In this document: positions 57,446 through 64,000 of the stretch, in pieces
Position numbering within the stretch: the stretch's first letter is position 1
Layout: each line of letters begins with the position of its first letter
Source of the DNA: Thuidium tamariscinum
Lineage: Eukaryota; Streptophyta; Bryopsida; Hypnales; Thuidiaceae
Length of the DNA stretch: 64,000 nucleotides
Direction of reading: 5' to 3'
Assembly: GCA_947034885.2 (NCBI GenBank)
Contig: OX344749.2
Location: 47,211,682-47,275,681, forward strand
Made by a program: the position numbers and the translations under genes
Notes under the pieces: model-generated
Told to the model about the DNA's origin: nothing
The model's database searches: none
Seen by the model: only the letters and a program-made list of their open reading frames with translations

Positions 57446-57463
57446 TTAACCCTTAAAGGACAA
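57446..57463 (+). repeat. piggyBac-like terminal repeat (left end)
   Basis: TTAACCCTTAAAGGACAA, a typical TTAA plus CCC end. The best partner is the inverted TTGTCCTTTAGAGATTAA at 63210-63227, which would define a 5.8-kb interval. That interval has no transposase frame I can see and contains other elements, so the pairing is uncertain. Confidence 0.45.
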
Positions 57464-57967
57464 TGCAAGCCCACAAGCATTCTAAAAGTCAAAATTTGAA
57501 TTTTCATATAGTTATTAGTTTCAAATGTTTTCACATATGAATTAAAAAGATGTAGTTCCTCTAGTAGTTCCTATAATCCAATTTTTACTCCATTTGAATT
57601 TTTTTCCACTTCCAAGATAGTATTGTATTGTGAATGCTCAAAAATACACTACTTGTTGACTTTTTCTATCACACTTCTCTTGTGAGTTCAAAGAGTTAGT
57701 AAATTATACTATAATTTTCATTACTATTATTTCCATTTAATTCATACTATTTTGATCATTTTTGTAATTACTATGATTTTTTCAAATATATTGAAAATTT
57801 TAAAATACTTTAGAATAGGGCAACATTCTAAAAATAGGATATTTATATTTTTCATTTTTTCCAAATCATATAAAATTCAATTTGATGTTTTTAATTTTGA
57901 AAAAATAAAATTTTAACATATATTATTAGATGAAAAAAAAATTGTATTTTTTAAATGTGTGTTTTAA

Positions 57968-58561
57968 CCTCTAGGTGTCTAGATTCATCTATAAAATTGA
58001 TGTCTTTAGAAAAATCATCATAAAGTAGTATTTGGAAGAATATTTTGGAATTGTAATGTAAGAAAAAAATTGTGGAGTTTGGATTTTAAATTCTATCCAT
58101 GTTGTAAGATTTTCTAGTGCTATTACTAATATATTTTTTTTTATAAATTTTGAAAGAAAAAATTCAAAATTCCTTCAAAATTCAATTGCAAGCAAAATAT
58201 TGTCATATTTGAAGCTTGATTTGAGGAATTTTTATAAGAATGGATTTGAAATGAGGTTTTCTTGATATAGTGATTTTTTGAAATGTTTGGGTTCTTTGAT
58301 TTTATCACCTTATTTTTGCAATTCCAAATTTGAATTTGAGTCAGTGCAATTTTGGTTTGGTCAACTACTTGACATACTTCAAAATTTGTAATTTTGGAAA
58401 ATAGGTACATTAGTAACAATAAATCCAACCCTTAGATAGGTGGAAAACTTCATGGAATATTTCAAAAAATTAGGATGACTTTCATCCAAGTTGTAATGAA
58501 AAAGAAATTTAATCTTTAATATGTACATTGTCTAGAAATTGGACATCAAAGCGCTTTAAAG
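57968..58561 (+). mobile_element. piggyBac-like non-autonomous element F2, second copy
   Basis: A 594-bp element flanked by TTAA at 57964-57967 and 58562-58565. It starts CCTCTAGGTGTCTAGATTCA and aligns with the complement of 49279-49820, including TTGAAAGAAAAAATTCAAAA and the final GGACAT...GCGCTTTAAAG. No coding capacity; the 95-codon minus-strand frame inside is not shared as a protein. Confidence 0.72.
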
Positions 58562-58565
58562 TTAA

Positions 58566-61500
58566 TGACTTAATATACACCGCAGAAGATCATTCTTTGG
58601 AATTTTAAGTATACACTTGAGTTAAGAGGGTATTTAATATGGTGCTATTTACCTTCATTATAGTAATTAAATTATGATATTTTTACATATAAATTCAATC
58701 ATTTGATTTTTATAGTTTGGTTATCTTATATGCAAAATTTATATGTCTAATTATTTCATATCCATTTACAATACACACCATAAAAGTAGTGTCTTACATA
58801 CACACTTTTTAAATATATGCACTACTTGTATTGTAGTACAATTTCAAATGACAAATAAAAATGTGAAATACAACATTAGTTTTAAATATTTCTAAATTCT
58901 ATTCCATGTATTCTAAACAATCTGATATGATAAATCATAAACATCAAAAAAACATTAAACATAGTTATGATACTTAAACTAAGGAAAAAAACAATATTAG
59001 CAATATAACATGAACAACATGAGAAATTGGCACTCTAAAAACACTGTAGATTAATACAAGAATATGACCTCTACTGTAACATAGAGACCATATATTTTAT
59101 CCATACACATGCATTTGCAATGGTTTTGATTTTAGAATCAAAAAATAAAAGAGTTTTTATAAAACACTAGTAAAAAAAAGATGATTCTTATCATTTACAA
59201 GCATATGTTCAAGTAGTTGAAGCAAATCTGGAGTTTGTAGTGTCAAAGCATAGAAAAGATTCCATGTAAATGTTATAGATCAATAAATTTTGTAGATCAA
59301 CAATTGCTATAGATAAGTAGCTCCACCAAAAATAGCACCTCCAATCCACACCACACCTTTGATGTTGCCTAATAGTGGCATGAATAAGCAATAATCCATC
59401 TTTTCTCCAAAATAAATTGTCCATGGAGCTTCATTAAATTGCCATCGCCTTCATCTTTAAGTGAAACGACTACCTATAATCTGTACCTTGATGATCATAA
59501 CAACACAACCAATACATATAGACCCCAATTGCATCAATCAACTTCGTCTAGTACAGCCCTTGAACATTGTGTAAATACACCAGGTTTGAACTCTATTCGA
59601 ATGGACTGTACTGGCGTACTACAGAAGTTTTCTTTGAATACACCCACCCCTTGAACTTTGACCGAAAGCACCCCCCAAACTTTGCTAACATAAACTTTGC
59701 AAATGGAAACAATGTAAACACAACACCAAAACTTATAACCCTAGGAGCATACACTACTAGATAGAATCCCAAGACCTTCACAAAATCCCAATTCTAAGCA
59801 ATCGTCTTGCATCTTTAAATTCTAAAACAACAAAAGATAGTTGAAAAAATCACAGTTAGCCCTACCCACCTTGCACAAAAACACATCAAAGGTGCAAGAA
59901 AACAAGCGCAATGTTCTCAGCAACCCTATCTGTAATCTTGCATTGCAATGACGGTACCCAAATCCTACATCAATTTCTGAATGGGTCTTCATGTGAACAC
60001 AAATCCCCATAGTACAACCTCATTGTAAATTTATAGCTCAACTCTTTTGTCTTGGAATAGTAGATTCTTACATGTCACATAGTTGGCATACTTATAGAAA
60101 GATTTGTATATACATGCTAGAATTATTTGGTAGTAATAACAAATCTCTTGAAGAAAATTCTTAGATGTACTAGATTGTATAAGTTTTATCATTCACTTAA
60201 AAAAATTTGTCTACATCCATATTCATTGTACTACAAAATTTTTATACAAACCCTATTTGTAAAGGCTAATTTATTAATAAAAATTCCTACTAAACGATGT
60301 TTATACATAGTCTAATTTACATATAATAGGATATGTGACATTTCAAGGATCCTATAGCAGTTCTACATAATATTATATAAAATTTATCCCCTTTGAATTA
60401 AATAGACCCTATCTTTTAACTCACGTAGTTTTCTAAAAATCACAAGTAATCTCCCAGGGATGTATACTAAATTGGGGTTTGAAGAGGGCACGTATTAATT
60501 AGACAACAATTTTCACTGCATAAATATCTACCTTTGTTGTACGTGAGTACATCAATATAAACTAAAGTGTTTGAGGGTTGTACATCTTGTTCCAAACATC
60601 TACAATTTTCTATAATAAATCCCTTTTATTTCTTAAGTCCCTTTAACACCCTCTTTAGTATAGAAATTTAACAAAGTTTGATCAAGCCTAAACATAAAAT
60701 GTCCTTTGACCCCTTTAGGACCAAAAGAACATAATGTGTCTTCTTAAAATTTTCAATGGCAAATTGAAATAAATCTTAATATTTTATAAAGTAGGATCTT
60801 GTAGAGTAATATATTTATATACCTGCTGCATACTCTAATTTTCAAATTTTGAATAGGAGAAGTATTTAAAATTTTATTTAGGAAATGTAATCTAAATATC
60901 TAATTTGAAAAAGGAAAAAAATATAATGTTTTTTCAATAAAAAGAGTAGTAGAGATGGAAAGAAAACATTTCTTTAGACATTTCTAGTCTTTATTCTAAA
61001 CAAATAAATAAGATTTTGAAAAAAATTCAAAATTACTATTTTAGAAATTTAAAAAATCAAAGGTTTGATCTAATGTGATTGAGAATACAAAATAATTAGA
61101 ATGATTCCAAATTTTTTGAAAATGTTCCTAACAATATGATAACAATATCAGTGGTTAAATTTCAAAAATTTACACATATCTAAGTTTAAAAAAAATTGTA
61201 GGATCCAATTTAGCCGTTAGTTTTGGCTTCCAATACTCTTTGTTTGAAAATGTGTACAAATTTGATGGATTATTTATTTATTTATTTATTTATTTTGAAA
61301 AAAATAGATGATTTCCATTGTAAGGAAAAAAGTTCACAGAACCAAAGGCAGCAGCCTTGGCAAAAACCTCTGGTTTCTTTATTTTTCAAATTTTTAAATA
61401 CAAAAATACCAAATTTTACGTAGAGTCTAAAACAATTTATTAGGAGGGTTTAATAAATCATTATTCATCTTTTATAAGAAAGATTCTCCAAAATCTGCAT

Positions 61501-63223
61501 TTTTTGCATATCAAGTTGATCATCCAAAATTGTTATAATCTAAATTTTTTTTCCACAATAGTCTTTACTTTTGTATAGTTGAAATTAAAAAAATTCAAGC
61601 ATGTCTATGTGCAAAAAAAATATAAAAGTGATACAATCCATTGAAAAGCTTCATTGTAAAAAAGTTAATTGGGTATTGAAGGGTTAAGAAATAACTTAAC
61701 ACCTTTGCTTTTGCAAGTTCTTTAGCTATATAGGGAGGCTTTACTTATGTGAAGTTAATCATTTAGTGGACATTGTTGAGACTAAACCATTAGAATTTAG
61801 AAGTGTGATTGTTCTCATTAAGGTTCTTTAATAGAGTCACATGGTCGAAGATTATTTTGTGTGAAGTTATCAAAGGAAATAAATATAATATGATGAAGAC
61901 AAATTGGTCAATCAAAAATACTTTCTTGGCACTTGATATTAAAGCATTTAGTTTTGTTTGGATAGTCAAATCGTCAGTTTAAATTTACTTCAATATGTGA
62001 TTTCTAGGTGATTCTCAAGGGCTCACAAGTTGTTTTGTATTCTTAATCACACTACTAGATTGAACCTTTTATTTTTAAAATTGCTAAAAATAAAAATTTG
62101 AAAAAAATTCTTCAAAACTTGTTTATTTGTATAGATTAAAGACTATAAATGTCCAAGAAAATATATTTTTTCATTTCTACTACTACTTTTATTGGAAAAC
62201 ATTGTATTTTAAATTTTTTTTTATTAGACTACATTTCCTAAATAAGTTTTTTAGTACTTCTCCCATTCAAATTTTGAAAACCAGAGCATGCAACAACCAT
62301 GTAAACATATTATTCTACTAGAGCCTAGTTTACAAAATATTGACATCTCTTTCACCCTACTAAGAATTTGCCATTGAAAATTATAAGAAGACACATTATA
62401 TCCCCTTGATTCCAACGATGCTATTATGTGAGCATGAACATGCAAGCATGTGAGCTTCTAATATGTATATAAATAGATATACTACCACCTTTGAAGGTGT
62501 TTATAGTAAAAATACCTATACTATAGGTACTTATAGTATAAATATATTCTTATTATAGAAGGTTTCTATAGTATAAGTGCCTATATTATAGGTGCATTAT
62601 CTTTGAGGTTCATAAGCTTACACTTCTATGCTCACATACTAGCAACTGTGCCCTTGATCCTTGAGGGATTAATGCAAGACTTTAATAGGTCATTTTTTAG
62701 ATGTTTGTAATGGATATTTTGTTGAGTTGGTTTACCTTAAAGTGAAGCTTAGTGAAGACTTTGAGTGTTGAACAATAGGTAGAAGCTAGGGATCTATTCC
62801 ATTTTAATTTGGTTCTACAAAATTATTTTAGAATCTATTGGGTATAGACTTGCTACAAGGTAACCACATCTAATTGTGACTTGTTTATAAAAGCATCCCA
62901 TTTAGATTCTTGTCTGAAATTTATGGCTTCAAGAAATGGGAGCTTGGAATCAACTATATATACATCTATTTTTAGAACTTTGAAATTTTATAACTTATTT
63001 CTACAAAGTCTTGAAAATATATTCTAAGGGATTCTATAATCTCCTTGCAAAAAATGAAATAAAATATTCATAGATGAATTTTCTAAATTAATACAATGAA
63101 AATGTTGGATAATTAGCATGTTCTTATAATTTGTAGAATTTGAATAGATGAAATAACAACCCTAAGTAGATGTAATCATTTTTTGCTTTGTCATCCCCTT
63201 TGGTACATTTTGTCCTTTAGAGA
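58566..63223. other. AT-rich intergenic DNA, 4.7 kb
   Basis: No gene recognised. An (ATTT)n run lies at 61270-61296 and a degenerate tandem CTATAGTATAAGTGC-like repeat at about 62500-62600. A slightly GC-richer stretch (59440-60010) has short frames without domains. Confidence 0.45.
62500..62600. repeat. Degenerate short tandem repeat
   Basis: About four imperfect units around the theme CTATAGTATAAGTGCCTATA. Partly palindromic. Confidence 0.6.
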
Positions 63224-63227
63224 TTAA

Positions 63228-63867
63228 CCCCTAAATACCCAAGGCCTATTTTGAGCTTATTGAAATTTTCTCTAAGTTGAACAAAATGCCAATATTTTAA
63301 TAAGTTGTGTCAATTTTTTTGAATTGTGACCATACAAATTCAAACTAGACATGTTAGAAATTGCATAGGAAAATAAAATACAACAATATTATTTATGGAG
63401 TGAAAGATTATAATGTTTCACCATGAGGGAGTTAAAACTGCAAAAGTGATGTGAAGCTTGTCTACCTTCTTCTTACAAGTCAAATCTGAAAAAATTGGTG
63501 ACCAAAAAAATATGAGGTTAAAGGGCCTAACATGCATAAATCCAATCAATTTATGACTTCTCAAAATCTATTCTACAATTTTTGTAAGCGAATTTTTAAT
63601 GTGATTTTTTCTCTAAGATCTAATGTATTTGAGGCTCATTTTCAAGAGCTCTCAACACTACGGAAGTCAAGATTGCAATGGATACCCTTGCACAAAATCT
63701 TGAATAGAAAAATCACCATCATAAATTTTCCTGAAACTAGACTTTTCAAAAATATAAACTACTAAAAATAGCAACTTTGTTAGGTTTTGTTTAACTTCAA
63801 AATTTTGCAAACACTAGATTTAGTGTCTTGGCAAGTGTCTTGGGCAAGTGTCTTGGGCATTTAGGGG
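63228..63867 (+). mobile_element. piggyBac-like non-autonomous element, 640 bp
   Basis: Flanked by TTAA at 63224-63227 and 63868-63871. Ends are CCCCTAAATACCCAAGGC and, read inward from the right, CCCCTAAATGCCCAAGAC: 18 bp with two or three mismatches. The right end also has a short tandem GGCAAGTGTCTTG repeat. The interior is not clearly similar to E1 or F2. A 77-codon frame (63532) has no domain. Confidence 0.75.
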
Positions 63868-64000
63868 TTAAGGGCTTGAAGAGATTTATGAATAATTTTT
63901 TATCAATCATAAGGTTCAAACTTAGTGTGGTCAATTTTTTTAAATTTAGAGCACTAATTCTCATATTTCCTTGTATTATATTTGTATCTATTTAAATAAT

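Noticed and set aside
59439-60010. Possible small gene in a slightly GC-richer stretch
   Set aside because: Frames on both strands are short (60-71 codons), without domains or splice signals linking them.
2267-63871. TTTAGGGG motifs as interstitial telomere repeats
   Set aside because: They occur singly, next to TTAA, as mirrored ends of elements rather than as tandem TTTAGGG arrays.

Overview
The window is nuclear DNA of a land plant, probably a seed-free one (moss, liverwort, lycophyte or fern). The plant call rests on two genes of the GIL1/IRKI family, which as far as I know is confined to plants, and on a Hsp70-12-like gene beside them. The seed-free part is inference from the gene set and the very AT-rich, transposon-filled setting. 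I see no bacterial, organellar or viral replicon features.

Four to five real host genes sit in two GC-richer islands. Island 1 (about 9.6-20.6 kb) holds a GIL1/IRKI-like gene (minus, a two-exon model), an intronless Hsp70-12-like ATPase (plus) and a second GIL1/IRKI-like gene (minus). Island 2 (about 50.5-52.2 kb) holds an intronless PWP1-type WD40 ribosome-biogenesis protein (minus). A third GC-richer block (28.5-38.4 kb) is not host DNA: it is one 9.85-kb transposable element, here called X.

The rest is AT-rich DNA built from nested DNA transposons. (1) A PIF/Harbinger element runs 24353-40230 with a TAA target-site duplication. It is organised head to head as A-B-B'-[C]-A', with two dead copies of the transposase facing inward. 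(2) X lies inside segment C. It carries a broken DDE-type transposase gene on the plus strand and a multi-exon gene of unknown function on the minus strand. Its ends match a 363-bp non-autonomous relative at 22202-22564. (3) A family of long inverted-repeat (foldback) elements has five copies, three of them flanked by perfect 4-bp direct repeats. (4) Several families use TTAA target sites: CCCCTAAA-ended piggyBac-like elements and a GGTAGG-ended family. Two nested insertions show the TTAA duplication directly. (5) A hairpin CACTA-type MITE has a TTT duplication.

The most novel item is X: a two-gene DNA transposon with terminal repeats CATAAGAGGATTT, a transposase showing a Cys-x2-Cys knuckle and a QGME motif, and an accessory gene with a filamin/Ig-like segment and a possible ubiquitin-like end. 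The Harbinger arms also show what looks like a 1.5-kb gene-conversion tract with sharp edges. No computation could be run. Family calls come from motif recognition, and repeat boundaries were read by eye, so they may be off by a few bases.
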